Assembly (NCBI GenBank): GCA_963579135.1
Contig: CAUZFB010000036.1
Span: forward strand, 1 to 24,417
Length of the DNA stretch: 24,417 bases
Origin: CALGTL01 sp963579135
GTDB lineage: Bacteria > Chloroflexota > Dehalococcoidia > Lucifugimonadales > Australimonadaceae
Direction of reading: 5' to 3'
Below the pieces are notes generated by a model. It saw only the letters and a program-made list of their open reading frames with translations, ran no database searches and was not told the DNA's origin. Position numbers and translations under genes: made by a program. Of the stretch, positions 6,676 to 14,684 are shown piece after piece; within the stretch, counting starts at the first letter, position 1; every line of letters starts with the position of its first letter.

Positions 6676-7854
6676 CTATGCCAGGTTCGGTAGCCAACCC
6701 CAAGGAAACGGACCGTAGTCGACCGCGTGCTGTTCGCCGCCCTTGAACGTGAGCACCGGCTGGAGCGCCGTGTCACCGGCGAGCGACACGCCCAGGGCGT
6801 CGTCGTAGCTCCACCGGCCCTGCTCAATCGACATGATTGCGATGTCAGCGGTCGTCCCCTCAGCAAGCGTGCCCAATTCATTTTGCATGCCAATGAACCC
6901 AGCCGGAACAAACGTGCTCATCTTGATAACGTCGTTCAGTGAGAAGCCGAGCGCCAGGAACTTGCTCATCACGTGGGTCATCGACTTCACCACCGTGAGC
7001 CGTCCCGGCTTGGTGATGTCAGTGCTGATGCTGTCGGGCAGGATCCCTTGCTCCATCATGCGCTTCGCGACCTCAAAGCTCATGTTCATGCGCCCATGCG
7101 CCGGATCGAAACCAACGCCACGCACGCGAGCATCGACGAGCTCCGGCAACACGTTGCGGTTGCCGTCGAGTACCTTGCCGGGAGCGCCGGTGTAGAGATG
7201 GGTGATCAGATCATCCGCCTGGAGCAATGGCAACAGTTGCGCCGTGATCGTCGGATCAACATTCCACTGCGGGTCGCCGATGTGCACCATGAGCCGCACG
7301 CCGGCCTCCCGAGCCGCCCTGATCGCCGCGTGGATGTAGTCAATGCCCATCGTCTCCAGCGCGGGACCACACGCCCTGATCTTGACCCCGATAATCTCGC
7401 CCTTGTAGCGATTGGCCACCTCGATGGTGTCGTTCACGTCCACGTCGTTAGCGTCCCGCGCCTCCGGGCTCACGGCCAGGCCGGTCTTCGCGATGTGGAT
7501 GTTCGATAGCACTCGCGTTTTTGCGGTCTGCACGATGCTATGGTGGAATCCGTCGTAGTTCGCGGATCCGGCGCTACCGCCATCAACCAACGTCGTCACG
7601 CCAGAGCGCACGCCCGCCAGGTCAGGGTCCAGCCCGTTGCCGACGCCGTGCTCGAAGATGTGGGCGTGGATGTCAATCAGCCCCGCAGTCACGATTCGGC
7701 CCCGGGCATCGATGCTACGTTCGCCCTCTGACGCGTCGATGCCCGCCGCGACCTTGGCGATCTTGCCGTCCGTAATCGCCACGTCCAGTTGGGCATCCAC
7801 GCCCCGACCTGGATCAATGACCCTACCACCAGTGATGACGATGTCGTACGGCAT
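6676..7854 (-). CDS. Amidohydrolase/deacetylase family metallohydrolase
   Basis: A 392-residue protein of the amidohydrolase superfamily, COG3964 type (relatives are annotated as dihydroorotase-like deacetylases acting on N- or O-acetyl compounds). It starts with the usual urease-like beta sandwich DIVITGGRVIDPGRG and shows metal ligands H63 and H65 in DIHAHIFEHG, the probable carboxylated lysine K158 in GVKIRACGP, H191 in MVHIGDP, H219 in THLYTG and D279 in STDITKPG. So a binuclear metal site looks complete. Start: ATG at 7854 has AAGGAG 5 bases upstream and fits the family; a longer frame to 7905 lacks support. It stands alone on the minus strand, 113 bases after a sulfite-oxidase remnant. 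The substrate is unknown. Confidence 0.88.
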   Translation of the reverse strand: MPYDIVITGGRVIDPGRGVDAQLDVAITDGKIAKVAAGIDASEGERSIDARGRIVTAGLIDIHAHIFEHGVGNGLDPDLAGVRSGVTTLVDGGSAGSANYDGFHHSIVQTAKTRVLSNIHIAKTGLAVSPEARDANDVDVNDTIEVANRYKGEIIGVKIRACGPALETMGIDYIHAAIRAAREAGVRLMVHIGDPQWNVDPTITAQLLPLLQADDLITHLYTGAPGKVLDGNRNVLPELVDARVRGVGFDPAHGRMNMSFEVAKRMMEQGILPDSISTDITKPGRLTVVKSMTHVMSKFLALGFSLNDVIKMSTFVPAGFIGMQNELGTLAEGTTADIAIMSIEQGRWSYDDALGVSLAGDTALQPVLTFKGGEQHAVDYGPFPWGWLPNLA

Positions 7855-7967
7855 GAAATCTCCTTGGTTCGAAATGGCGTTCAAAGTGGAGCTCGAATGG
7901 CCCACGAAATTGCGGCGATTCTAGCTCAGCCTACAATCCCTCATAGAGTAGGCGTCGGTGCGGGCTC

Positions 7968-8190
7968 CTAGATGAACACGTGAACCCGATGGTAGCCCGT
8001 CGCACCGGACGGCTGATTGCCCTGCTTCTGCGCGGTGGGGGTCACGCCCGCTCCATCGGTTGCCCTGACGAGAATGTGAGAGTCGCTCGGCATCACGCCA
8101 GGCCAATCCAACCGCCAGATCACCCAGGTGAATTCCCACAGCGGCGCGGCGAACTTCGCGTCTCTCCAGAAGGTCCAGACGCGATCCACC
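7968..8190 (-). pseudogene. Sulfite-oxidase-family carboxy-terminal remnant
   Basis: Read on the minus strand to the TAG at 7968, this segment gives WRDAKFAAPLWEFTWVIWRL, then DWPG, SHILVRATDGAG and GYHRVHVFI. That is the Mo-co oxidoreductase dimerisation domain (immunoglobulin-like) that ends bacterial sulfite oxidase homologues (pattern W-D-A-L..W..W...PG...L.VRA.D..G....N..G...H.V.V). Homology begins only at about 8190, and no molybdopterin domain precedes it. The expected S-x-DGG-x-W turn is out of frame, so it is broken. The sprT reading frame runs through its first 70 bases in another frame. Confidence 0.65.
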
Positions 8191-8707
8191 CTAGCACAGC
8201 CGACCGCTGATCCCGGATCACGCGCTCCAGCTTGCCGCGACGAGGCCCGCAATCGCGATGGTACAGTCCCGCGAGCACCCTCATCCTCGCGACCCGAATG
8301 CCGCACCCCATGCACTCCAGTCCCCAGAGCCTGCGATTGTCGGTACGCTCGGGTGCGTTCGATGGGCCAGCGCGCGCCGTCGCCCGAGGCTCCACACCCA
8401 AACGCACCGCCCATTCACGCCATCGGCGACCATGTGGCGCACCCCGCCGCACCCCCGCGGCGATGTGCGCCACCTCGTGCCGCAGCGTGTCTTGAGCCTG
8501 GGTTTCGTCCAGCCAAGCGGAGAGGCGGATGGTATTCCCGCCTGGATACGCTCGTCCGAGCAGTCGGAGCATTCGTGTCGACCATTCCAACCGGGGCGTT
8601 GGCTTGATGCCGTGTGTCACACACAAGCTCTGCAGTAGGGCGCCGACGGCAGCGCGCAATTCGGGGGAAGCGGGAGCTCCAGCGGCCCGAGTTGGCGCTT
8701 CGTTCAT
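8120..8707 (-). CDS. SprT-like zinc metalloprotease domain protein
   Basis: A 195-residue protein with the SprT-like fold. LRHEVAHIAAG carries the HExxH zinc/catalytic motif, HGRRWREWAVRLG supplies the third ligand region, and a zinc ribbon follows: LECMGCG ... YHRDCG. In eukaryotes SPRTN cleaves DNA-protein crosslinks; bacterial roles are less clear. Start: ATG at 8707 overlaps the endonuclease III stop as ATGA, which argues strongly for translational coupling; a longer frame to 8830 is antisense-like inside nth and is not supported. The last 24 codons run through the sulfite-oxidase remnant in a different frame and match no SprT tail. The pairing with a DNA-repair glycosylase supports a DNA-related role. 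Confidence 0.8.
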   Translation of the reverse strand: MNEAPTRAAGAPASPELRAAVGALLQSLCVTHGIKPTPRLEWSTRMLRLLGRAYPGGNTIRLSAWLDETQAQDTLRHEVAHIAAGVRRGAPHGRRWREWAVRLGVEPRATARAGPSNAPERTDNRRLWGLECMGCGIRVARMRVLAGLYHRDCGPRRGKLERVIRDQRSAVLGWIASGPSGETRSSPRRCGNSPG

Positions 8708-9483
8708 AGCGGCTTCGCCGCGAGGCCCGGATTCGGCTGACGGTCGTCGCCCGCCACGGCCAACGACTCCCGGGAGGGGCAGCGCCCGCTCAGCACGCAA
8801 GCGTTGCACAGCGGCCGCAACGCCTTGCACACGCGCCGCCCGTGGGTGATGAGGTACACGTGGAACGAGAAGACCCGCTCGGGAGAGATGGAGCCCTCAA
8901 GGATGTCGTGGGCTTCGTCGGCGGTGATCTTCGGCCCGATCAACGCAAGCCGACGCGATACCCGGAAGATGTGCGTATCCACTGCCATTGCCGGCATGCC
9001 GAGCGCGAAAGACAGCACCACACCTGTCGTCTTGGGGCCAACGCCCGGCAGCGTTTGTAGCCACGTCTTCGCCTCGGTCAATGGCATCTCCGCGAGGAAC
9101 GAGATGTCGTAGTCACCAGTACGTTCCTTCACGGACGTCAGCACTGCCTGAATCCGGGGCGCCTTCTGCTGCGCTAATCCACCATGGCGAATCGTTGCCG
9201 TCAGCAGATCGGTTGGCGCATCCACAACCTCTTGCCACGAGGGGAATCGCTCCCTAAGCGAGTCGTAGGCTCTCCCGGCGTTAAGGTCGGACGTGTGCTG
9301 CGAAAGGATCGTCCACACGAGTTCCGATATGGCATCGAGACGCGGCCGATGCTCAACTTCACCCATCGCATCAGCGAGCAGATCAAACACTGCTTCGGAC
9401 GTGTAGGGAACGATGCCGCGAACGCTGCGCGGCTGGAGCACCTTGCGCCGCCGCGCGGTGCGCCTCACGCCACTAGCGGCCAT
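8704..9483 (-). CDS. nth: Endonuclease III
   Basis: A DNA glycosylase/AP lyase that removes oxidised pyrimidines in base-excision repair. It has 259 residues from ATG 9483 (a GTG one codon earlier is possible). The helix-hairpin-helix LPGVGPKTTGVVLSFALG carries the catalytic lysine K151, AVDTHIFRVSRRL carries D169, and the iron-sulfur cluster loop is intact as C-x6-C-x2-C-x5-C (C219, C226, C229, C235). About 25 basic residues at the front (RRTARRRK) extend beyond the E. coli form. The start overlaps the end of the histidine phosphatase gene by 11 bases and the end overlaps the SprT-like gene by 4, so the three are one operon. Confidence 0.95.
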   Translation of the reverse strand: MAASGVRRTARRRKVLQPRSVRGIVPYTSEAVFDLLADAMGEVEHRPRLDAISELVWTILSQHTSDLNAGRAYDSLRERFPSWQEVVDAPTDLLTATIRHGGLAQQKAPRIQAVLTSVKERTGDYDISFLAEMPLTEAKTWLQTLPGVGPKTTGVVLSFALGMPAMAVDTHIFRVSRRLALIGPKITADEAHDILEGSISPERVFSFHVYLITHGRRVCKALRPLCNACVLSGRCPSRESLAVAGDDRQPNPGLAAKPL

Positions 9484-10096
9484 CACTGATGCCCTTCAGA
9501 TGGTCGATGTCGTTGTGGACTCGGAGCGTGATCTCGCCGCCAGCGATCTCAAAGATGTTGATCGAAGCGTTGGAAGTTATCAGATCCGGCCGGTTGTGGT
9601 GCGAATCGTCTAACCCGAGCGCTAGCGACGCCGCAACCCGGACGGGTGAGTCATGGGTGGAGGCGAGGACGGTGCCCGAAGGATGATGCGCATAGAGTTC
9701 CGTGATGAACCGGGAGATCCGGCGGCGGAGGTCCGCAAGGCTTTCGCCGCCCTTGAAATGAACGGTCTCAGGATGATCCCGCCATTGCTCGATCAGGCCG
9801 GGGCTCTCGCGCTGGAAATCAGCCAGGAAGGCGCCCGAGAGAGCGCCATAGTCGAGGTCTCGCAAGAGATGGCGCTGGCGAACCTTTGCCCCATGTACCC
9901 GCGCAACGGCCATCGCGGTCTGTCGGGCGCGCAAGGTGTTGCTCGCATAGATCCCGTCGATGGGTTCGCCCCGAAGACGTTCGGCGAGCGCAAGCGCCTG
10001 GGCACGGCCAAGCTCATCAAGGGCGCCGCCACCCTGCACACGCCCTTCTGCATTCCAGGTGGTACGGGCGTGGCGGACGAGAAGAAGTCGGAGCAT
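9473..10096 (-). CDS. Histidine phosphatase family protein (RHA variant)
   Basis: A 207-residue member of the phosphoglycerate mutase-like histidine phosphatase superfamily. It opens MLRLLLVRHARTTWN, with the phospho-accepting H9. The usual RHG is RHA. RARQTA (56-61) supplies the second arginine, and H148 in ASTHDSPVRV is the second catalytic histidine. The general acid, normally glutamate in LREhxYG, is aspartate here (D80 in LLRDLDYGALSG). Such proteins dephosphorylate varied small phosphoesters; the substrate cannot be inferred. ATG at 10096 fits the family start, although the frame is open to 10135; the ribosome binding site is weak. It overlaps nth by 11 bases and follows rimI by 54. Confidence 0.85.
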   Translation of the reverse strand: MLRLLLVRHARTTWNAEGRVQGGGALDELGRAQALALAERLRGEPIDGIYASNTLRARQTAMAVARVHGAKVRQRHLLRDLDYGALSGAFLADFQRESPGLIEQWRDHPETVHFKGGESLADLRRRISRFITELYAHHPSGTVLASTHDSPVRVAASLALGLDDSHHNRPDLITSNASINIFEIAGGEITLRVHNDIDHLKGISDGR

Positions 10097-10150
10097 GGGG
10101 CAGGATTCTAGCAGGGCCACAGCCCCAGGGCACATGCAGCCAGGAACGTC

Positions 10151-10792
10151 CTAAGTCATATATTCACGGACGGTTTCGCCATAGCGGTCGTCAAACGCGT
10201 CCACTCGATTCTGAAAGAACGCGGCATATTCGTCCGAGCTCAGCTTATCGGTCGTCATGATGAGTGCGTCCTCGCCGTTGTCGGAATAGTAGCGTCGACG
10301 CAGTCCAACCTCGTTGAAACCGTACTTACGATAAAGAGCAATCGCAGGCTCATTGGACACTCGGGCCTCCAGGGTGACCACCTGGCAATCCCGGCGTATC
10401 GCCATTTCGACCGAACCGATGAGCAGCAACTCGCCAAGCCCTTTGCGCTTATACGCTTCCCGGACGGCGATCGACACGATGTGCGCCTCACCCGCCATGT
10501 ACCACAGCCCTACGAAGCCCACGAGCAACTGCCGTTGGACCGGCTCCAGCGGCTTGTTGCGCCGGCCAAACAGCCCGAGCAAACCCTTCTTGCCAGGCGG
10601 CGGTTGAACCGTGATGAACTCATCATCGCGAACGCAGACGGCGTACTCAGCGGTGCGATTCTTCAACTCGCGCCGATACGACGTCGGGGGCAACAGGGTC
10701 GGGAACGCCTCGCGTTCCATGGTAGCGACCTGGTCCAAATCACCTTCATCCATGGGCCTCAGCGCATAGGGTAATACTGACTGTCCGCGCAC
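10151..10792 (-). CDS. rimI: RimI-type N-acetyltransferase with insert and tail
   Basis: A GNAT acetyltransferase; RimI acetylates the amino-terminal alanine of ribosomal protein S18. It has 213 residues from GTG 10792, against about 150 for E. coli RimI. It shows the first strand PYALRPMDEGDLDQVATMER, acetyl-CoA loop RKGLGELLL, then LEARVSNEPAIALYRKYGF, and RRRYYSDNGEDALIM, which closely follows the RimI carboxy-terminal region. Two additions: a proline- and lysine-rich insert (PPPGKKGLLGLFGRRNKP) before the central strand, and a 34-residue tail after the fold. The start must be GTG 10792 or TTG 10795, since the first in-frame ATG (10753) would cut off the first strand; GAGG lies 7 bases before the GTG. 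It heads the rimI-phosphatase-nth-sprT operon. Confidence 0.85.
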   Translation of the reverse strand: MRGQSVLPYALRPMDEGDLDQVATMEREAFPTLLPPTSYRRELKNRTAEYAVCVRDDEFITVQPPPGKKGLLGLFGRRNKPLEPVQRQLLVGFVGLWYMAGEAHIVSIAVREAYKRKGLGELLLIGSVEMAIRRDCQVVTLEARVSNEPAIALYRKYGFNEVGLRRRYYSDNGEDALIMTTDKLSSDEYAAFFQNRVDAFDDRYGETVREYMT

Positions 10793-10816
10793 CAATCATC
10801 CTCACGAAAATATGGA

Positions 10817-10825
10817 CGAATTCTA
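10817..10825 (-). promoter_or_regulatory. Extended -10 promoter for rimI operon
   Basis: On the minus strand TGGTAGAAT (TGn plus TAGAAT at 10825-10820) would start transcription near 10813, about 20 bases before the rimI start codon and just ahead of its GAGG site. No good -35 is visible, consistent with an extended -10 type. Divergent from the ABC exporter promoter. Confidence 0.4.
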
Positions 10826-10865
10826 CCACTCACGCCCAGAGGAACCTCTACACGTGAGCGCAGCA

Positions 10866-10894
10866 TGGACGAAATCGCTTAGCAGCGGTATATT
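10866..10894 (+). promoter_or_regulatory. Sigma70-type promoter for ABC exporter
   Basis: TGGACG (10866-10871), a 17-base spacer, and TATATT (10889-10894) make a good -35/-10 pair. The predicted start of transcription, about 10900-10902, falls on a GTG codon (10901) that is in frame with the exporter gene, so the message may be leaderless. Confidence 0.5.
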
Positions 10895-10942
10895 GAATTC
10901 GTGCGTCATCGTCGGGGCGAGGCGTGCTGTCCCTCTCTTTTT

Positions 10943-12733
10943 ATGCACATACTCTGGCGAATTTCGAAACTTGCGGCCCAAGACAAATGGCGCATGCTGG
11001 GCGCCTGGAGCGCGCTGCTTCTCTCAACCGCCTTCTTCCTAACCGTGCCGAAACTGATAGGGCGATCGATTGACCAAGCTCTCGGAGCGGACGGTGGCCC
11101 TCCGGCCTCGACCAACGAATTGATTGTGCTTGGATTGATTCTCATCGGAGTCTTCGTCGGCAGGGGAATGTTCAATTTCGCCAACCTCTACCTTGCGGAA
11201 TCGCTGTCGCAGCGAACTTCCTACAAGATCCGCAATCTGATTTACAACAAGCTGCAACACCTGAGCTTCGCTTTCCATGACCACGAGCACACGGGCAACC
11301 TGATGTCGAAATCCACGGTGGACGTAGAGATGGTGCGCAATTTTGTGCAGATGGGCCTCGTGCGATCTGGCCAGATCTTTCTATTGGTGATCGGGGCGGG
11401 CGCTCTCATGCTGGTGACCGACTGGAAGTTGGGGCTCCTTTCGATCGCTTTCGTGCCTGTCATTGCTTTCCGCGCCATCATCATCTCCACACGGATGCGC
11501 CGCATCTGGATGCACGCGCAGGTGGAGATGGGGCATATGACCACCGTGCTCCAAGAGAACCTGGAGGGTCAGCGCGTGGTGAAAGCCTTCGGCGCCGAAC
11601 GCCACGAAGAAGCGAAGTTCAAGGCCAAAAACACCGATGTCTACGACTGGACACTGCACGCCCGCCGGATGCAGGCGCTGAACTCGTCGGTCATGCAGAT
11701 CATCTTCTGGGCTTCCACGGGAATCATCCTGTGGGTTGGTGGCCGCGCCGTCATCGAGGGTCGTATCTCACTCGGCGAGATGACTCAGTTCCTCTTCTAC
11801 ATTAGCCTGCTGGTCCAGCCCGTCCGGATGGTCGGCATGCTGGTCAACAATTACGCAAGGGCCATCTCCGCTGGTGAACGAATCTACGAGATCCTGGATA
11901 CGCCGTCGCCCGTGAGGGAGCAGCCCGAGGCCATGCCCCTGGAAAACGTTCAGGGCCACGTCCGCTTTGACCACGCGAGTTTCTCCTACCGCGGCAAACC
12001 TGCGATCGACGACGTGTCGCTTGACGTTCATCCTGGCCAGGTCGTGGCCCTCATGGGGGCCCCGGGGGCGGGGAAATCGACACTCGTCAGCCTCCTCGCG
12101 CGGTTCTACGACCTCGACAGTGGTTGCATCTCAATCGACGGCGTTGACGTTCGGGATGCGACGTTGCCATCTGTCCGCAACGCAGTGGGCATCGTGCAAC
12201 AGGACGTGTTCCTCTTCAGCGCGTCCGTCCGCGACAACATCGCGTATGGCAAGCGGGATGCATCCATCGACGAAGTGATGGCCGCGGCTAAGACAGCGCA
12301 GTTGCACGACGAAATCATGGCCCTTGCCGAAGGCTACGAAACCGTTGTGGGAGAGCGTGGCACCACGCTCTCCGGCGGCCAGCGGCAGCGGCTCTCGATT
12401 GCGCGAACGCTAATCCTAGACCCGCCGGTGCTCGTGCTCGACGACTCCACAGCAAGCGTTGACGCCGGCACGGAGTCGCGCATCCAACAGGCCATTGGAG
12501 AGGTCGTGAAGGGCAGGACGACGTTCATCATCGCCCATCGTCTCTCGTCCATCCAGCACGCCGAAACTATCGTCGTGCTCGACGGCGGCAAGATAGCCGA
12601 GATGGGCACGCCAGCGGAGCTTGCGGCGTCTGGGGGGTTGTTCACGCATGTGTCCGAGCTGCAGTACGCCACAAACCTCAACGGCCACGCAGCCGCGAAC
12701 CCCACTCCCCAACGCGGAGGTACCCGCGCATGA
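10943..12733 (+). CDS. ABC exporter half-transporter, degenerate ATPase site subunit
   Basis: A fused membrane-ATPase half of a type IV (multidrug/lipid-type) ABC exporter, 596 residues from ATG 10943, or 610 from the GTG at 10901. A six-helix transmembrane domain fills the first 310 residues; the nucleotide domain follows. Numbered from the ATG: Walker A GAPGAGKST at 372-380, Q-loop Q420, canonical signature LSGGQ at 476-480, Walker B LVLDD ending in D500, then D501 where the catalytic glutamate normally sits, and H-loop H532. Replacement of that glutamate marks the degenerate subunit of heterodimeric exporters (as in TM287/288, BmrCD, LmrCD). Its stop overlaps the next gene's start as ATGA, so the two halves are co-translated. 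The cargo is unknown. Confidence 0.9.
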   Translation: MHILWRISKLAAQDKWRMLGAWSALLLSTAFFLTVPKLIGRSIDQALGADGGPPASTNELIVLGLILIGVFVGRGMFNFANLYLAESLSQRTSYKIRNLIYNKLQHLSFAFHDHEHTGNLMSKSTVDVEMVRNFVQMGLVRSGQIFLLVIGAGALMLVTDWKLGLLSIAFVPVIAFRAIIISTRMRRIWMHAQVEMGHMTTVLQENLEGQRVVKAFGAERHEEAKFKAKNTDVYDWTLHARRMQALNSSVMQIIFWASTGIILWVGGRAVIEGRISLGEMTQFLFYISLLVQPVRMVGMLVNNYARAISAGERIYEILDTPSPVREQPEAMPLENVQGHVRFDHASFSYRGKPAIDDVSLDVHPGQVVALMGAPGAGKSTLVSLLARFYDLDSGCISIDGVDVRDATLPSVRNAVGIVQQDVFLFSASVRDNIAYGKRDASIDEVMAAAKTAQLHDEIMALAEGYETVVGERGTTLSGGQRQRLSIARTLILDPPVLVLDDSTASVDAGTESRIQQAIGEVVKGRTTFIIAHRLSSIQHAETIVVLDGGKIAEMGTPAELAASGGLFTHVSELQYATNLNGHAAANPTPQRGGTRA

Positions 12734-14640
12734 TGGGAGGAATCGGAGGTGGCGGGCAGTACACCCGCTCGTCCCAGGTCGGAGATATCGACCAGGACAG
12801 TACGAAGCTCTACGACAGCTCCGTCGTTACACGACTGGCATCCTATGTAACGCCGTACAAGGCCAAAGTACTACTGGCGATCTTGGGCGTCGTGATTTAT
12901 ACATCCGCTACCGTCGCCATCCCCTGGCTGATCGGGCGAGCCACCGACGACGCCATTCTGAATCGCAGCACTTCCACGCTCAATGTCATCGCCGGAGTCT
13001 TCGGCGCGGTCTTGGTCTTCCACTTCTTCTCGAACTGGACGCACCAAGTCTTGCTCTCTCAGGTTGGTCAGAAGGTCATCTTCAACCTGCGCAACGATCT
13101 GTTCATACACCTGCAGCGCTTACCAATGTCGTTCCACAACCGGAACAAGGTCGGCTCGGTGATGTCGCGAGCCCAGAACGATGTCTACCAACTCCAAGAG
13201 TTCCTAGACATCATGGTGACATCGCTAGGTGACCTGCTGAGCCTGACGGGCATAGTTGCCATCATGTTGCTCATCAACTGGCAGCTCACGCTCGTGTCAC
13301 TGGCCTCGCTGCCCGTACTCATCGTCATCATCTACTTCTGGCAGCGGGCCGCAAAGCCCGCATTCTTCCGGGTACGCGTGGCGGTATCCAGTGTCAACTC
13401 CTCACTAGCCGAGAATCTTTCCGGGGTTCGCGTGGTTCAGAGCATGAACCGCCAGGCCAAGAACATGGAGAACTTCAACGAACTGAATCAGCACAACTTG
13501 GACTCCAATCTCACGGCGGCGCGGCTCTCCGCATCGCTCATGCCGACGGTCGAGATCTTCATGTCGTTTGGCCTAGCTGCCGCCATCGTTATCGGCGGTA
13601 CGCAAATCGCGAGTGGCGAACTCGGTGCTGGCATCGTCATCTCGTTCAGCCTGTGGATCCAACGATTCTTCGACCCTATCCGAAGTATGACGCAGCAGTT
13701 CACGCAACTCCAACGCGCGATGGCCTCCGGGGCCCGCATTTTTGATTTGCTGGACGTCAAGCCCGACCTCACCGATTTCGATGACGCCATCGAACTTCCC
13801 GAAATCGAAGGCGCAGTGCGCTACAGCAACGTCAGCTTCGCCTACGACGAAGGCAAGCCGGTGCTCGAAGGTATCGATCTCGATATCCAGCCGGGCCAGA
13901 CCGTCGCTATCGTGGGTCGTACGGGCGCAGGCAAGACGACGATGGTCGCCCTGTTGTCCAGGTTCTTTGATGTCACCAGTGGCAGCTTGACCATCGATGG
14001 TCATGACGTGCGCGGGGTCACGCGCAACTCGCTCGCGCGGCAGATGGGGATCGTGCTTCAGGAGCCGTTCCAGTTCTCCGGGACCATCAGGGAGAACATT
14101 CGCTACAACCACGCGGAGGCGACGGACGAAGCGATTATCCGGTCATCGAAAGCCGTTGGCATCCACGACTACATCGCCAGCCTCCCGGACGGTTACGACG
14201 CCATTATGGAGGAGCGCGGCGGCAACATGAGCTTAGGTCAACGCCAGCTCGTGAGCTTCGCCCGGGCGCTCGTGGCCAACCCACGCGTGCTCATACTCGA
14301 CGAGGCCACCGCGAATGTCGACACGCAGACGGAGCAACTGATCCAAGAGGCGATCGGCACACTCCTCGCAGGCCGTACGGCGGTTGTCATAGCCCACCGA
14401 CTGTCGACCATCCGCAACGCTGACAACATCGTGGTGATGGACAAGGGCCAGATCGCCGAGATGGGCACTCACGATGAACTCATCGCCCTCGGCGGCATGT
14501 ACGCCAAACAGTATGAGCTTCACCAGGCGCTTGCGGCATCAGGAGTCCAGCGCATCGACGCGCCGGACAACGAATTCGACGACGACATCGTCGGAGGCGG
14601 CGAAGCAGCTGTCGACGTGGCGACTCAACCGAACAGCTAA
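12730..14640 (+). CDS. ABC exporter half-transporter, catalytic partner
   Basis: The partner subunit, 636 residues. The start is glycine-rich (MMGGIGGGGQY), about 40 residues precede the first membrane helix, six helices run to about 335, then the nucleotide domain: Walker A GRTGAGKTT (396-404), Q444, signature MSLGQ (500-504) instead of LSGGQ, Walker B with D524 and the catalytic E525 in LILDEATANVD, and H556. So this half has a complete Walker B but an altered signature, the mirror image of its partner. An acidic tail (DNEFDDDIVGG) follows the ATPase domain. It sits in the inner membrane and probably exports a hydrophobic compound. No cargo gene is adjacent. Confidence 0.92.
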   Translation: MMGGIGGGGQYTRSSQVGDIDQDSTKLYDSSVVTRLASYVTPYKAKVLLAILGVVIYTSATVAIPWLIGRATDDAILNRSTSTLNVIAGVFGAVLVFHFFSNWTHQVLLSQVGQKVIFNLRNDLFIHLQRLPMSFHNRNKVGSVMSRAQNDVYQLQEFLDIMVTSLGDLLSLTGIVAIMLLINWQLTLVSLASLPVLIVIIYFWQRAAKPAFFRVRVAVSSVNSSLAENLSGVRVVQSMNRQAKNMENFNELNQHNLDSNLTAARLSASLMPTVEIFMSFGLAAAIVIGGTQIASGELGAGIVISFSLWIQRFFDPIRSMTQQFTQLQRAMASGARIFDLLDVKPDLTDFDDAIELPEIEGAVRYSNVSFAYDEGKPVLEGIDLDIQPGQTVAIVGRTGAGKTTMVALLSRFFDVTSGSLTIDGHDVRGVTRNSLARQMGIVLQEPFQFSGTIRENIRYNHAEATDEAIIRSSKAVGIHDYIASLPDGYDAIMEERGGNMSLGQRQLVSFARALVANPRVLILDEATANVDTQTEQLIQEAIGTLLAGRTAVVIAHRLSTIRNADNIVVMDKGQIAEMGTHDELIALGGMYAKQYELHQALAASGVQRIDAPDNEFDDDIVGGGEAAVDVATQPNS

Positions 14641-14684
14641 CACCGTTTTGTCTCAGATGTGGTCACAAACGATCGACTGTCTGC

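Noticed and set aside
7968..8414. 148-codon minus-strand frame as a complete gene
   Set aside because: Only the last part (to about 8190) resembles a Mo-co dimerisation domain; the earlier part is out-of-frame SprT sequence, so it was recorded as a remnant.
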